DNA of 64,000 nucleotides from Paenarthrobacter aurescens TC1 (GCA_000014925.1 CP000474.1:124001-188000); one strand, 5' to 3'; counted from the stretch's first letter, positions 51,282 through 59,980 are shown. The notes: a model not told the origin generated them from the letters alone. Translations and numbers: made by a program.

Positions 51282-53384
51282 ATGGACTCTGCTGACACTC
51301 ACACCCAGGGCGAGCAGCCCGAAACGCCATTTCACCACCTCGACCACTACCTCGCCATCCCGCGGGTCGGCGGCCTCACGCTGAGCCCCGATGGCAAGCG
51401 CCTGGTCACCACAGTCACCACGCTGAACGGCAAAGGAACTGAGTTCGCCACCGCACTCTGGGAAATCGACCCCAGCGGCCGGAACCAAGCCCGCCGCATC
51501 ACCCGCAGCTCCAAGGGAGAGGCCGGCGCGGTCTTCGCCGCCAACGGCGACCTGTACTTTACGTCGGCGCGCCCTGATCCGGACAGCCCTGACGCCGACC
51601 CTGTAAATGCCCTTTGGCTGCTCCCCGCTGACGGAGGAGAGGCGCGGGTAGTGCATTCTCGTTCGGGTGGAATTGGTTCCGTCATGGCCGCGAAAGACGC
51701 CAACGCCACCTTCGTCAACGCTGAGGTCCTGGCCGGATCCGCGGATGAGGAGAACGACGAGGAGCGTCGCAAGGCACGCAAGGACAACAAGGTCTCGGCC
51801 ATCCTGCACAGCGGCTACCCGATCCGCTACTGGGACGCCGACCTTGGCCCGGCCGAGCCGCGGATCTTCGCGGTGGAGCAGGGCGAGGAGAAGGAGCCCG
51901 GCAAGCCGTCCACCATTGACTCCGCTGCGCCCCTCAAGCTCCGGAACCTGACGCCCGGCGTCGGCGGCTCGCTGCGTGAGGCCAAAACCGTGGTGAGCCC
52001 GGACGGCAGGACCATTTACACAAGCATGACCAAAGCGCTCGCGAAAGCCGACAGCCGCGAGGTGCTCGCCGCCGTCGACGTTGCCACCGGGACCGTCAAG
52101 GTGCTGCTGGACCACCAAGGCATGAGCTACTTCCCCGGGCCGGTGAGCCCGGACAACCGAACGCTGGTGGTGCAGAGCGAAAGCGACACCACGCCAACGC
52201 AGGCTCCCCACGTGAAACTGCACCTCTTGAACGTGGCGGGCGGCGAGACCACGGACCTTGAGCCGCTCGCACACCAGTGGGACCGTTGGGCAACGCCCCT
52301 CGCTTGGCTTCCGGACGGCACCGCGGTCCTGGTAACAGCAGACGACGACGGCGCGTCGCCGGTCTTCCGGATCGACGTCGCTGACGGTGCAGTCACCCGG
52401 GTGACAAAGGACGCTGCAGCCTACTCGGATGTGGTGATCTCTCCTGACGGAACCGAGGCGTATGCGCTCCGAAGCTCCTACGAGTTCCCCGCCGAAGCCG
52501 TGCGGATCAACCTGGCCACAGGAGAAACGGTCCGCCTGCAGGCACCTGCGGAGCAGCCCGTGTACAAAGGCCGGCTTGAGCGCGTGGATACGACGGCCGA
52601 AGATGGCTCGCGCGTTCCGGCGTACCTCGCGCTTCCGGAGGGCGCGTCCGCGGACAACCCGGCACCCCTCTTGCTGTGGATCCACGGCGGGCCGCTTGGC
52701 TCGTGGAACGCGTGGACGTGGCGTTGGAACCCATGGCTGCTGGTGGCCAAAGGCTATGCCGTGCTGCTGCCGGATCCTGCCCTTTCCACCGGCTACGGCC
52801 AGGAGTTCATCCAGCGCGGATGGGGCGAATGGGGCAAGAAGCCGTTCACGGACCTCATGGCCATCACCGACGCGGTGGTCGCGCGGCCGGACATCGACGA
52901 GTCCCGGACTGCGGCGATGGGTGGATCCTTCGGCGGCTACATGGCCAACTGGGTTGCCGGGCAAACCGACCGCTTCAAGGCAATCGTCACCCACGCCAGC
53001 CTGTGGGCGCTGGACCAGTTCGGCCCCACCACCGACGCTGCCCAGTACTGGCTCAAGGAGATGACCGTGGAAATGGCGATGGAAAATTCGCCGCACCTGA
53101 ACGTGGGCAACATCAAAACGCCCATGCTGGTGATCCACGGCGACAAGGACTACCGCGTGCCCATCGGCGAAGGCCTTCGCCTCTGGTACGAGCTCCTGTC
53201 CTCCTCTCAACTGCCTGCTGACGATAACGGCCAGAGCCCGCACCGCTTCCTGTACTTCCCGGACGAGAACCACTGGGTGCTGCAGCCACAGCACGCGAAG
53301 GTCTGGTACGGCGTCGTGGAGAGCTTCCTGGCAAAGCAGGTGCTGGGCGAGGAGGTTTCTTTGCCGGAGGAGCTGGGAGTGTAG
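51282..53384 (+). CDS. S9 family (prolyl oligopeptidase-type) serine peptidase
   Basis: Encodes 700 residues from ATG 51282; GTG 51267 in frame is an alternative. The N-terminal half is a WD40-like beta-propeller with repeated LTLSPDGKRLV, VVSPDGRTIYTS and VVISPDGTEAYALRS blades, so it gates small peptides. The C-terminal alpha/beta hydrolase domain carries GGSFGGYMANW with Ser549, Asp623 in GDKDYRVP and His664 in DENHWVL. No signal peptide, so it is probably a cytosolic aminopeptidase or oligopeptidase of the acylaminoacyl-peptidase type. Confidence 0.93.
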   Translation: MDSADTHTQGEQPETPFHHLDHYLAIPRVGGLTLSPDGKRLVTTVTTLNGKGTEFATALWEIDPSGRNQARRITRSSKGEAGAVFAANGDLYFTSARPDPDSPDADPVNALWLLPADGGEARVVHSRSGGIGSVMAAKDANATFVNAEVLAGSADEENDEERRKARKDNKVSAILHSGYPIRYWDADLGPAEPRIFAVEQGEEKEPGKPSTIDSAAPLKLRNLTPGVGGSLREAKTVVSPDGRTIYTSMTKALAKADSREVLAAVDVATGTVKVLLDHQGMSYFPGPVSPDNRTLVVQSESDTTPTQAPHVKLHLLNVAGGETTDLEPLAHQWDRWATPLAWLPDGTAVLVTADDDGASPVFRIDVADGAVTRVTKDAAAYSDVVISPDGTEAYALRSSYEFPAEAVRINLATGETVRLQAPAEQPVYKGRLERVDTTAEDGSRVPAYLALPEGASADNPAPLLLWIHGGPLGSWNAWTWRWNPWLLVAKGYAVLLPDPALSTGYGQEFIQRGWGEWGKKPFTDLMAITDAVVARPDIDESRTAAMGGSFGGYMANWVAGQTDRFKAIVTHASLWALDQFGPTTDAAQYWLKEMTVEMAMENSPHLNVGNIKTPMLVIHGDKDYRVPIGEGLRLWYELLSSSQLPADDNGQSPHRFLYFPDENHWVLQPQHAKVWYGVVESFLAKQVLGEEVSLPEELGV

Positions 53385-53399
53385 GTCGTTGCTGGCTGC

Positions 53400-53482
53400 G
53401 GCGCTGGACCTGCGCCATTCGCCGCGTGCTCGCTCGTTCCTCGATTAGTCGCACGCCATGCAAAAGTCTCAGGTCCAGCGCC
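53400..53482. repeat. 13-bp inverted repeat enclosing a nested hairpin, intergenic
   Basis: GGCGCTGGACCTG (53400-53412) and its exact complement at 53470-53482 are 57 bases apart. Inside, GCGTGC (53424-53429) pairs with GCACGC (53451-53456). It lies 16 bp after the S9 peptidase stop. It may be a terminator-like structure, a REP-type element or a small structured RNA. Confidence 0.55.
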
Positions 53483-53559
53483 TCGCGGGTGGGACTCGCT
53501 CACGTCCGGGTGTAAGTAACGGGGCGCATGGCATCTGTTTGCCTCGTTAGGATGGGGGA

Positions 53560-54069
53560 GTGGATTCGACCTTCAGCCTTCGCCCTGCCCGCACCAGTGA
53601 TGTGGCGGCTATCAAAAGGCTTGTGGCGCCCTTGGCTGAGGAGCGGATTCTCATGGCCAAGGAGACTGTGGCGTATTACGAGAGCCTCCAGGAATTCCGG
53701 ATTGCCGAGTCTGACGACGGTGAAGTCATTGGTTGCGGTGCCCTGCATGTGATGTGGGAAGACTTGGCCGAGATCCGCACGCTGGCCGCTGCTGACTCTT
53801 GGCGTGGGCGGGGAGTGGGGCATGTTCTGGTCGAAAACCTCTTGGAGGAAGCGCGGGCGCTTGGCGTGAGCCGCGTGTTCTGCCTGACGTTTGAAGTGGA
53901 CTTCTTCAAGCGCCACGGATTCGAAGTCATGGCTGACCAGTCGGCCGTGGATCCGCAGGTGTACTCCGAGCTGCTGCGCTCGCATGACGAAGGCGTTGCC
54001 GAGTTCCTGGACCTTGCCCGCGTGAAGCCCAATACCTTGGGAAACACCCGCATGATCAAGCAGCTCTAG
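53560..54069 (+). CDS. GNAT acetyltransferase, ArgA-like amino-acid N-acetyltransferase
   Basis: Encodes 169 residues from GTG 53560 with GGGGGA just before. The GNAT fold is seen in LRPARTSDVAAIKRLVAPLA, then EIRTLAAADSWRGRGVGHVLVENLL, which holds the acetyl-CoA loop (R-G-R-G-V-G), and FKRHGFEVM. The arrangement and length fit the short actinobacterial amino-acid N-acetyltransferase that makes N-acetylglutamate for arginine synthesis. Other substrates are possible. It has no arginine genes nearby. Confidence 0.75.
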   Translation: MDSTFSLRPARTSDVAAIKRLVAPLAEERILMAKETVAYYESLQEFRIAESDDGEVIGCGALHVMWEDLAEIRTLAAADSWRGRGVGHVLVENLLEEARALGVSRVFCLTFEVDFFKRHGFEVMADQSAVDPQVYSELLRSHDEGVAEFLDLARVKPNTLGNTRMIKQL

Positions 54070-54165
54070 CAGCCTAAACAGCACTCTTACTGCCTTGGGC
54101 AGCGTCAATCCAGGCGCGTCGATCAAGCCTGCCCGATTATGAGTGATTTATTAGCTCTTCTCTTA

Positions 54166-54182
54166 TATCCAGTTGATGGATA
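54166..54182. promoter_or_regulatory. Palindrome upstream of the FAD oxidoreductase gene
   Basis: TATCCA (54166-54171) and TGGATA (54177-54182) with a 5-base centre, in a local AT-rich stretch 58 bp before the start codon. Possible operator for an unlinked regulator. Confidence 0.35.
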
Positions 54183-54239
54183 AACTGATTGAGGCTTGCT
54201 GGGGAAGCTTCCACCACATCGGTCAATTGAGAGAAGATC

Positions 54240-55688
54240 ATGCAGTCCCACGCCTCTTTTTCAGATGTTTCAGAACTCCAACTCAGCGTGCGCGGTCCCG
54301 TGTTCACGCCTGCCGATCCGGGATTCGCTCCGGAAGTAGCGGCCTTCAACCTCTCCACACAGCACCAACCTGATCTGGCCTTTGGCGCCCTCGACGCAGA
54401 GGACGTTTCCGCGGCTATTCGCTGGGCGGCCGAGCGGGGAATGCCCGTCTCTGTCCAGTCCACCGGACACGGCGCTACCAATGCCATTGAAGGCGGCCTG
54501 CTCATCAGCACCCGCCGGATGTTGGAACTCAGCATCGATCCCCTTGAGAAGACGGCCCGCGTCGGTGCAGGCGTCCGGTGGAAGGCCGTGGTGGAACTCG
54601 CCGCGACGTTCGGCTTGATGGGACTTTGCGGTTCAACCACCGATGTCGGCGTGGTGGGTTACACGCTGGGTGGCGGTTTGCCGATCCTGGGGCGCAAGTA
54701 CGGCTTCGCATCAGACCACGTGATTGCTTTCGAGCTCGTCACCGCCGACGGCACACAGCGCCGGGTGACCAAGGACGAGAATTCGGAGCTGTTCTACCTC
54801 CTGCGCGGCGGCAAGGGGAACCTGGGCATCGTCACTGCCATGGAATTCCACCTGTTCCCGGCAGCCGATCTCTACGCAGGCGGAATGTATTTCGACGGCG
54901 AGCATGCGCCAGAGGTTCTGCGGGCGTTCAGGGAATGGGTGCCGTCGCTGCCGGTGGACGCATCAGCGTCCATGGCGTTCCTTCGCCTTCCGGATATGGA
55001 AATGGTTCCGGAACCACTCCGCGGAAAGTTCGTCATCCATCTCCGCTACGCCTACCAGGGTGATCTGGCAACCGCGGCGGAAGTTCTTGAGCCCATGCGT
55101 CACTGTGCCCCGTTCATGATGGACGCCACCGGACCTTTGGACTCCACCCAGTTCGACACGATCCACCAAGACCCGGACCAGCCGGTACCCGTACGCGAGC
55201 ACGGTTTCCTGCTTGATCGTTTGGACGACCAAGCCGAAGACGCTTTGCTGCGGCACTTTGGCCCCGGCGTCGAAAGTCCTGTGTTGTTGGCAGAACTTCG
55301 ACTCCTGGGTGGCGCCTTGGCCAAGAGTACGGACGGGGAGGACATTGTGGGCGGCCGTGACGCGGCGTTCAGCTTCTTCATGGGCGCGATCGCCGTCCCG
55401 CCGGTCCTGGACATTCTCCCCGGCGTGTTCAGCGCAGTCCACGAAGACCTCCGACCTGCTGCGAATGCGGGCACGTTCGTGAACCTGCACGGCCATTTTG
55501 TGGATGCCGAGGACAGGGAGCGGCCGTGGCTGCCCAGTGCGCGGGAACGGCTCCGGAAGGCGAAAGCCGAGGTGGATCCGAAGAACATGTTCAGCTTCGG
55601 GCACGTGGTGGGGCTTCCGGTCATCGATCAGACCGTGTTGCTCGAGGATGTCGTCACGGCCGGCGGCGACGCCGTGCTGAACAACTAA
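54240..55688 (+). CDS. FAD-binding oxidoreductase, PCMH/VAO (berberine-bridge-like) type
   Basis: Encodes 482 residues, start ATG 54240 after GAGAGAAG. The PCMH FAD domain is clear: ISTRRM, STGHGATNAIEGGLL with the histidine that often binds FAD covalently, and CGSTTDVGVVGYTLGGGLPILGRKYG. The C-terminal end (RLRKAKAEVDPKNMFSFGH) is the BBE-type tail. The second covalent Cys position seems to be Thr or Ser, so single covalent linkage is expected if any. Substrate is unknown; relatives oxidise sugars, alkaloids and other alcohols. The small gene 55699 follows after 10 bases. Confidence 0.87.
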   Translation: MQSHASFSDVSELQLSVRGPVFTPADPGFAPEVAAFNLSTQHQPDLAFGALDAEDVSAAIRWAAERGMPVSVQSTGHGATNAIEGGLLISTRRMLELSIDPLEKTARVGAGVRWKAVVELAATFGLMGLCGSTTDVGVVGYTLGGGLPILGRKYGFASDHVIAFELVTADGTQRRVTKDENSELFYLLRGGKGNLGIVTAMEFHLFPAADLYAGGMYFDGEHAPEVLRAFREWVPSLPVDASASMAFLRLPDMEMVPEPLRGKFVIHLRYAYQGDLATAAEVLEPMRHCAPFMMDATGPLDSTQFDTIHQDPDQPVPVREHGFLLDRLDDQAEDALLRHFGPGVESPVLLAELRLLGGALAKSTDGEDIVGGRDAAFSFFMGAIAVPPVLDILPGVFSAVHEDLRPAANAGTFVNLHGHFVDAEDRERPWLPSARERLRKAKAEVDPKNMFSFGHVVGLPVIDQTVLLEDVVTAGGDAVLNN

Positions 55689-55698
55689 GGAACGCGCC

Positions 55699-55887
55699 AT
55701 GCTTGATCGGGTGATGTTTCCGGATTTCTCGGCATTCCAAATAGATATTCCCCACGCATCATGGCCGCACGAAGCGTCATGGCAGGACGCGGGGCACTCG
55801 AACCCGGACCTGTACTCAGCCTTCTGGCCCGAGTACCAGGCAAGGAATGAGCCCGAGGCGGTGACAACACAAGCCGCTGAGGATTGA
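55699..55887 (+). CDS. Small hypothetical protein downstream of the FAD oxidoreductase
   Basis: Encodes 62 residues that I do not recognise. It is rich in aromatic and acidic residues (FPDFSAFQIDIPHASWPHEA, then SNPDLYSAFWPEYQARNEPE) and has no membrane segment or signal. AAGGA at 55687-55691 gives a 7-base spacing to the ATG, and a strong terminator follows 18 bp after the stop, both supporting a real gene that ends the oxidoreductase unit. It could also be the remnant of a larger protein. Confidence 0.45.
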   Translation: MLDRVMFPDFSAFQIDIPHASWPHEASWQDAGHSNPDLYSAFWPEYQARNEPEAVTTQAAED

Positions 55888-55905
55888 CGGATCACGCGGA
55901 TCCGC

Positions 55906-55939
55906 CGGAAGGGACAGTCATTGGGGGCTGTCCCTTCCG
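55906..55939 (+). terminator. Intrinsic terminator after the oxidoreductase unit
   Basis: CGGAAGGGACAG (55906-55917) pairs perfectly with CTGTCCCTTCCG (55928-55939), loop of 10, then CTATTTAA. Confidence 0.8.
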
Positions 55940-56034
55940 CTATTTAAGGACTGCTACCACTGCAAGGCCTACCGTGGCCACAGTCGCCGGTAGTAGGGTC
56001 AGAGCACCAGCCACAGCACGCCCAGGAGCATCAC

Positions 56035-57036
56035 ATGAAAAAGCTCATTAATGATCCACGCGCCGTGGTGGACGAGTCCGTTGAAGGTTTCGGCATGGCG
56101 CATGCCGACATCGTGGACGTCCATCCCGAGCCCAAATACGTCATCCGGAAAGGCGCTCCGGTAGCGGGCAAAGTCGCCCTGATCTCCGGCGGAGGCAGCG
56201 GGCACGAGCCGCTCCATGCGGGCTTCGTTGGGCTCGGAATGCTCGACGCCGCAGTCCCCGGCGCAGTCTTCACCTCGCCTACACCCGACCAGATCATTCC
56301 GGCGACTGTCGCAGTGGACTCAGGTGCCGGCGTCGTCCATATCGTGAAGAACTACACCGGCGACGTCCTGAACTTCGAAACCGCGGCGGAGATGGCGCAA
56401 GCTGAAGGCGTACACGTGCGTTCGGTGTTGGTGAACGACGACGTCGCGGTGGAGGACTCCTTGTACACGGCCGGCCGACGCGGGGTGGGCGGAACCGTCC
56501 TGGTGGAGAAGATCGCAGGTGCATCCGCACAGCGCGGCGACGACCTCGATGCCGTCACGGCCATCGCCGAGCGTGTGGTGGCCAATGTGCGGACCATGGG
56601 TGTTGCCCTCTCTGGCTGCACGGTTCCACACGCGGGGACGCCCAGCTTTGAACTCGCGGACGATGAGATCGAGATTGGCATAGGCATTCACGGCGAACCC
56701 GGCCGGCACAGGATCGCGATGGAAAGCGCTGACGCCATCACGGATCGCCTGCTGGAGCCAGTCCTGGAAGACCTCGCGTTGGCGTCCGGCGACAAGGTGC
56801 TGCTGTTCGTCAACGGCATGGGCGGAACTCCACAGAGCGAGCTGTACATCGTGTACCGGCGCGCGGCCCAGGTCCTGGCCGAGCGGGGTGCCACCGTGGA
56901 GCGCTCGCTGGTGGGGAACTATGTGACGTCTTTGGAGATGCAGGGCTGCTCAGTGTCCGTGCTGCGGCTCGATGATGAGCTGACCAGGCTCTGGGACGCA
57001 CCCGTCCACACCGCGGCCTTGCGGTGGGGAGCCTGA
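56035..57036 (+). CDS. dhaK: Dihydroxyacetone kinase subunit DhaK
   Basis: Encodes 333 residues. DhaK binds dihydroxyacetone, forming a covalent hemiaminal with a histidine, and receives phosphate from ADP-bound DhaL. His57 in SGGGSGHEPL and Asp110 in NYTGDVLNF match the known acid/base residues, and His219 in GIHGEPG the covalent one. It is preceded by CAGGAG and starts ATG 56035. DhaL starts two bases after its stop, and DhaM follows, a complete PTS-type operon. Confidence 0.96.
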   Translation: MKKLINDPRAVVDESVEGFGMAHADIVDVHPEPKYVIRKGAPVAGKVALISGGGSGHEPLHAGFVGLGMLDAAVPGAVFTSPTPDQIIPATVAVDSGAGVVHIVKNYTGDVLNFETAAEMAQAEGVHVRSVLVNDDVAVEDSLYTAGRRGVGGTVLVEKIAGASAQRGDDLDAVTAIAERVVANVRTMGVALSGCTVPHAGTPSFELADDEIEIGIGIHGEPGRHRIAMESADAITDRLLEPVLEDLALASGDKVLLFVNGMGGTPQSELYIVYRRAAQVLAERGATVERSLVGNYVTSLEMQGCSVSVLRLDDELTRLWDAPVHTAALRWGA

Positions 57037-57038
57037 GC

Positions 57039-57701
57039 ATGGGGCTGGACGTTGACTGGGCACTGGACTGGTTGAAGCTCTCCGCCAAAGCCATGGCCGA
57101 ACACCGGGTGGAGCTGATTGAGCTGGACAGGCCAATCGGCGATTCGGATCACGGCGAGAACATGGACCGCGGTTTCCAGGCCGTGCTGCAGAAACTAGAT
57201 GAGACCCCGCCGGAGACTCCGGGCGCGGCGTTGAAGGCTGCGGCGATGGCGCTCATGTCCAAGGTGGGCGGCGCTGCCGGACCGCTGTACGGCACGGCGT
57301 ATCTTCGGGCGGCAACCTCCTTGGGGGACGCCGGCGATATTGACGCGGAGGCCCTTGCCGCAGCCCTGGCAGCCGCCCGTGATGGAGTAGTGGCCCGGGG
57401 CAAAGCCGAGCTCGGCGACAAGACCATGATCGACGCGTGGACGCCCGCGGTTGAAGCGGCCCAAAAAGCCGCGGCGAGCGGCGCTGATCCGGTTGCTGTG
57501 TTGGAAGCGGCTGCGGAGGCTGCCGAAACCGGCGCCATGGCCACGGATCCGTTGGTGGCACGCAAGGGCCGGGCCAGCTACCTGGGGGAGCGCAGTGCAG
57601 GGCATCGCGACCCCGGCGCCGCTTCCACCGCGCTTCTCCTGAGAGCGGCCGCAGCAGCTGCTGCCGGTTCCACGGCTGACAAGGGAGCCGACGCCGTATG
57701 A
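57039..57701 (+). CDS. dhaL: Dihydroxyacetone kinase subunit DhaL
   Basis: Encodes 220 residues from ATG 57039; an upstream in-frame GTG at 57024 lies in dhaK. DhaL carries tightly bound ADP that is rephosphorylated by DhaM. The three Mg2+-binding aspartates D30, D35 and D37 in ELDRPIGDSDHGENM match the family exactly. LMSKVGGAAGPLYGTAYL and a C-terminal ATDPLVARKGRASYLGERSAG close the fold. It overlaps dhaM by four bases. Confidence 0.96.
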   Translation: MGLDVDWALDWLKLSAKAMAEHRVELIELDRPIGDSDHGENMDRGFQAVLQKLDETPPETPGAALKAAAMALMSKVGGAAGPLYGTAYLRAATSLGDAGDIDAEALAAALAAARDGVVARGKAELGDKTMIDAWTPAVEAAQKAAASGADPVAVLEAAAEAAETGAMATDPLVARKGRASYLGERSAGHRDPGAASTALLLRAAAAAAAGSTADKGADAV

Positions 57702-58390
57702 CAGTGGGGATTGTGGTTGTATCGCACAGCAGCAAGATCGCCGAGGGGGCTGTGGAACTTGCCGCGCAGATGGCTCCCGACGTCGACCTCGTCGCCGCCG
57801 GGGGAACTGACGACGACCGCATCGGAACCAGCCTGGAGAAGGTGCTGGCCGCCGTCGAGCAGTCCCTGGTTGATTCCGGGGGCGATGGCGTGGTGGTGCT
57901 AACCGATCTGGGTTCAGCTGTGATGACCGCAGAGTCTGCGGTGGAGTTCGCCAGCGATCCGGACGCCGTCCTCCTTGCCGATGCGCCGCTGGTTGAGGGA
58001 CTCGTGGCCGCAGCCGTCGCCGCCCAAGGAGGTGACGGCGTCGAAGATGTTCGCAAGGCGGCCGAAGCCGTGGCCTTCGGCAACGTACCCGCAGGCGTAG
58101 GGGGTCCGGCAATCCCTGAGGATAAGGATGAACCGGACGCAAGCGGAGATTTTGAGCTCATCAATCCTTTGGGAATGCACGCCCGCCCTGCCGCGAAGAT
58201 CGCCGGGGGCCTATCCGGGCTGGACGCTGAGGTAACCGTCAACGGCGTCGATGGCATGTCCATCATGGCGCTCATGGCGCTCGCCGCGGGTAAAGGCTCT
58301 ATCCTGCGAATCGAAGCCCGCGGCAAGGATGCGTTGAAGGCCGTTGAGTACGTGGGACGGCTTGTGGAGGAAGGGTTTGGCGAGCTCTAA
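57698..58390 (+). CDS. dhaM: PTS-dependent dihydroxyacetone kinase phosphotransferase subunit DhaM (EIIA-HPr fusion)
   Basis: Encodes 230 residues. The N-terminal EIIA-mannose-like domain has the phospho-accepting His10 in VVVSHSSK. After a linker (about 130-152) an HPr domain follows with His161 in NPLGMHARPAAKIA. It passes phosphate from PEP, via enzyme I, to the ADP on DhaL. There is no enzyme I domain, in contrast to the E. coli three-domain DhaM, so a separate EI is needed. It ends the dhaKLM operon. Confidence 0.92.
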   Translation: MTVGIVVVSHSSKIAEGAVELAAQMAPDVDLVAAGGTDDDRIGTSLEKVLAAVEQSLVDSGGDGVVVLTDLGSAVMTAESAVEFASDPDAVLLADAPLVEGLVAAAVAAQGGDGVEDVRKAAEAVAFGNVPAGVGGPAIPEDKDEPDASGDFELINPLGMHARPAAKIAGGLSGLDAEVTVNGVDGMSIMALMALAAGKGSILRIEARGKDALKAVEYVGRLVEEGFGEL

Positions 58391-58479
58391 GTTCCAAATT
58401 TCCATCCCAGATATTGCTAAGTATGCTGATTAGTGATGTTGTAGAGGTACAGGTTCACTACAAGGAAGAGGTGCGAAAC

Positions 58480-58656
58480 ATGGGTGCTGACGACAAGATG
58501 GAGAACGCTGGCGAGAAGCTCGGTGGCAAGGCTAAGGAAGCTGCCGGAAAGCTGACGGACAACGAGCGCCTGGAAGCCGAAGGCAAGGGCGACCAGACCA
58601 AAGCCGACCTCAAGGGTGCCGGCGAGAAGTTGAAGGACGCCTTCAAGAAGGACTAG
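58480..58656 (+). CDS. CsbD family stress protein
   Basis: Encodes 58 residues from ATG 58480 after AAGGAAGAGG. The sequence DKMENAGEKLGGKAKEAAGK, then EAEGKGDQTKADLKGAGEKLKDAF is the CsbD repeat-helix pattern: very hydrophilic, lysine/glycine/alanine-rich. CsbD proteins are induced by general stress in Bacillus; activity is not known. It has its own terminator 8 bp after the stop. A longer frame from 58414 lacks a ribosome site. Confidence 0.9.
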   Translation: MGADDKMENAGEKLGGKAKEAAGKLTDNERLEAEGKGDQTKADLKGAGEKLKDAFKKD

Positions 58657-58664
58657 AAGTCCAC

Positions 58665-58700
58665 ACAGGGCCGCTGCATTGCAGCGGCCCTGTCTTGTTT
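58665..58700 (+). terminator. Intrinsic terminator after the CsbD gene
   Basis: ACAGGGCCGCTGC (58665-58677) and GCAGCGGCCCTGT (58681-58693) with a 3-base loop, followed by CTTGTTTT. Confidence 0.92.
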
Positions 58701-58751
58701 TGACCCTTGCGAGGCGCCCTTCGGGGGCGCGCTATCTAATGGAGGATCTTC

Positions 58752-59012
58752 GTGAACATACTGGTAAAACTTTTCGGCCTGGCCGTCAGCCTCGGAGCTG
58801 GCGCGCTCGCAAACAAAACGCTGGAAGGCCTCTGGGAGAAGAGAACCGGTAAGCCCGCCCCCAAGGACGGTACAGACCTCAACGACTCCCTGCCCGGCGT
58901 GCTCGTCTTCGCGGTTGTTTCCGCAGGCGTTGGCGCCGTAGTTCACGTGCTCACCCAACGGGGCACCAAGAGCGCCCTGGCCCGCATGAAGAAGACTGCT
59001 GACGAGGTTTAA
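58752..59012 (+). CDS. DUF4235 domain-containing membrane protein
   Basis: Encodes 86 residues from GTG 58752, with GGAGG 6 bases before. Two membrane segments (about 3-21 and 48-67) with the connecting ALANKTLEGLWEKRTGK loop identify DUF4235, a small actinobacterial membrane family of unknown role, often near DUF1469 or DUF3618 genes. It ends three bases before the VOC gene, so they are likely cotranscribed. Confidence 0.85.
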   Translation: MNILVKLFGLAVSLGAGALANKTLEGLWEKRTGKPAPKDGTDLNDSLPGVLVFAVVSAGVGAVVHVLTQRGTKSALARMKKTADEV

Positions 59013-59015
59013 CAC

Positions 59016-59375
59016 ATGGCTATAGCTAAATTCCCCAGTGTCGTCATCGATTGTCCTGATGCGGCTGCTTTGGCCGCCTTCTATGGCGAGCTTTTCGGCT
59101 GGGAGATCGAGGACAAAGGCGACTGGTTCGACATCCGTCCCAGCGATGGCAGCAACTGCATCTCCTTCCAACAGGTAGAGGTGTACCAGCCGCCCAAATG
59201 GCCCGGCCAAACCATCCCGCAGCAAATGCACCTGGACATGGTGGTGGAGGACCTGGACAAGGGCGAAGAAGTTGCCTTGTCCCTTGGGGCAACCAAAGCC
59301 GACCATCAGCCCGGCGAGACGTTCAGGGTGTTCCTTGATCCGGCGGGCCACCCGTTCTGCCTCTGCCTGAGCTAA
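59016..59375 (+). CDS. VOC (glyoxalase/bleomycin-resistance) family protein
   Basis: Encodes 119 residues. The two beta-alpha-beta-beta-beta units of the VOC fold are seen, with VVIDCPDAAALAAFYGELFGW at the start and HLDMVVEDLDKGEEVALSLG, FLDPAGHPFCLCLS in the second half. The Glu near the end that binds metal in many members is not seen, so it may be a binding rather than catalytic member. Likely cotranscribed with the DUF4235 gene. Confidence 0.85.
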   Translation: MAIAKFPSVVIDCPDAAALAAFYGELFGWEIEDKGDWFDIRPSDGSNCISFQQVEVYQPPKWPGQTIPQQMHLDMVVEDLDKGEEVALSLGATKADHQPGETFRVFLDPAGHPFCLCLS

Positions 59376-59388
59376 GGCCTCCCGGCAC

Positions 59389-59901
59389 CTAGCCTTGCTT
59401 CGCCGCCCATTCGTCCACGCGGCGGTTGCTCTCTTCTTCGGAGAGGTCCTCCACACGGGTCATGATGGACCAGCGAACGCCGAAGGGATCGCGGATGCTT
59501 GCGTATCGGTCACCTGAGACGAAAGTGGACAGCGGCTCGCGGATGGTGGCTCCCGCTTGCTCAGCCTTCTTCACGAGTCCGTCCGCGTCCGGGCAGTAAA
59601 GGCCGAGGGAATAGCAGTCGTCCTCGCCGCTGGGCGCCGGCACCAAGTGGTACTCCGGGTTGGGCTCGCCAAGTTGGAGGCGGCCATTGCCGAAGTCGAG
59701 TTCGGCGTGGACCACCATCCCGCCCATCTCCGTTTCACCTACAACCCGGGCACCGAACACATCGCGGTAGAACGCGATGGCTTCCCTGGCGTTGGGCACG
59801 GCGAGGAACGGCGTGAGGCTGGTCAGGCCGTTAGGGATGCCGTGGGTGGTGTGTTCACCGTGGGCTGCGGTGGTGGGCTCTGTGCTTGTAGTATCTGTCA
59901 T
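59389..59901 (-). CDS. VOC family protein (PhnB-like)
   Basis: Encodes 170 residues from ATG 59901. After 25 polar, His-rich residues the VOC domain begins: LTPFLAVPNAREAIAFYRDVFGA, then HAELDFGNGRLQLGEPN, and ends SIRDPFGVRWSIMTRVEDLS, like PhnB/YdcF-type glyoxalase-fold proteins. It is divergent from an AraC regulator with 79 bp between, a pairing that suggests that regulator controls it. It converges with the other VOC gene, 13 bp away. Confidence 0.85.
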   Translation of the reverse strand: MTDTTSTEPTTAAHGEHTTHGIPNGLTSLTPFLAVPNAREAIAFYRDVFGARVVGETEMGGMVVHAELDFGNGRLQLGEPNPEYHLVPAPSGEDDCYSLGLYCPDADGLVKKAEQAGATIREPLSTFVSGDRYASIRDPFGVRWSIMTRVEDLSEEESNRRVDEWAAKQG

Positions 59902-59980
59902 GGTTACGACGCTACGGGCCTTCTGCCGGGTGGCGCTTGGAGATTTGCGACAGCTTTGATCCGCTTGTGGAAAGGCTCCG

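Noticed and set aside
50199..53294. A 1,031-residue open frame on the minus strand
   Set aside because: It lies antisense to the glycosyltransferase and S9 peptidase genes, both with intact motifs. Long antisense frames are normal in this GC-rich DNA; its translation is Arg/Gly/His-rich without any domain.
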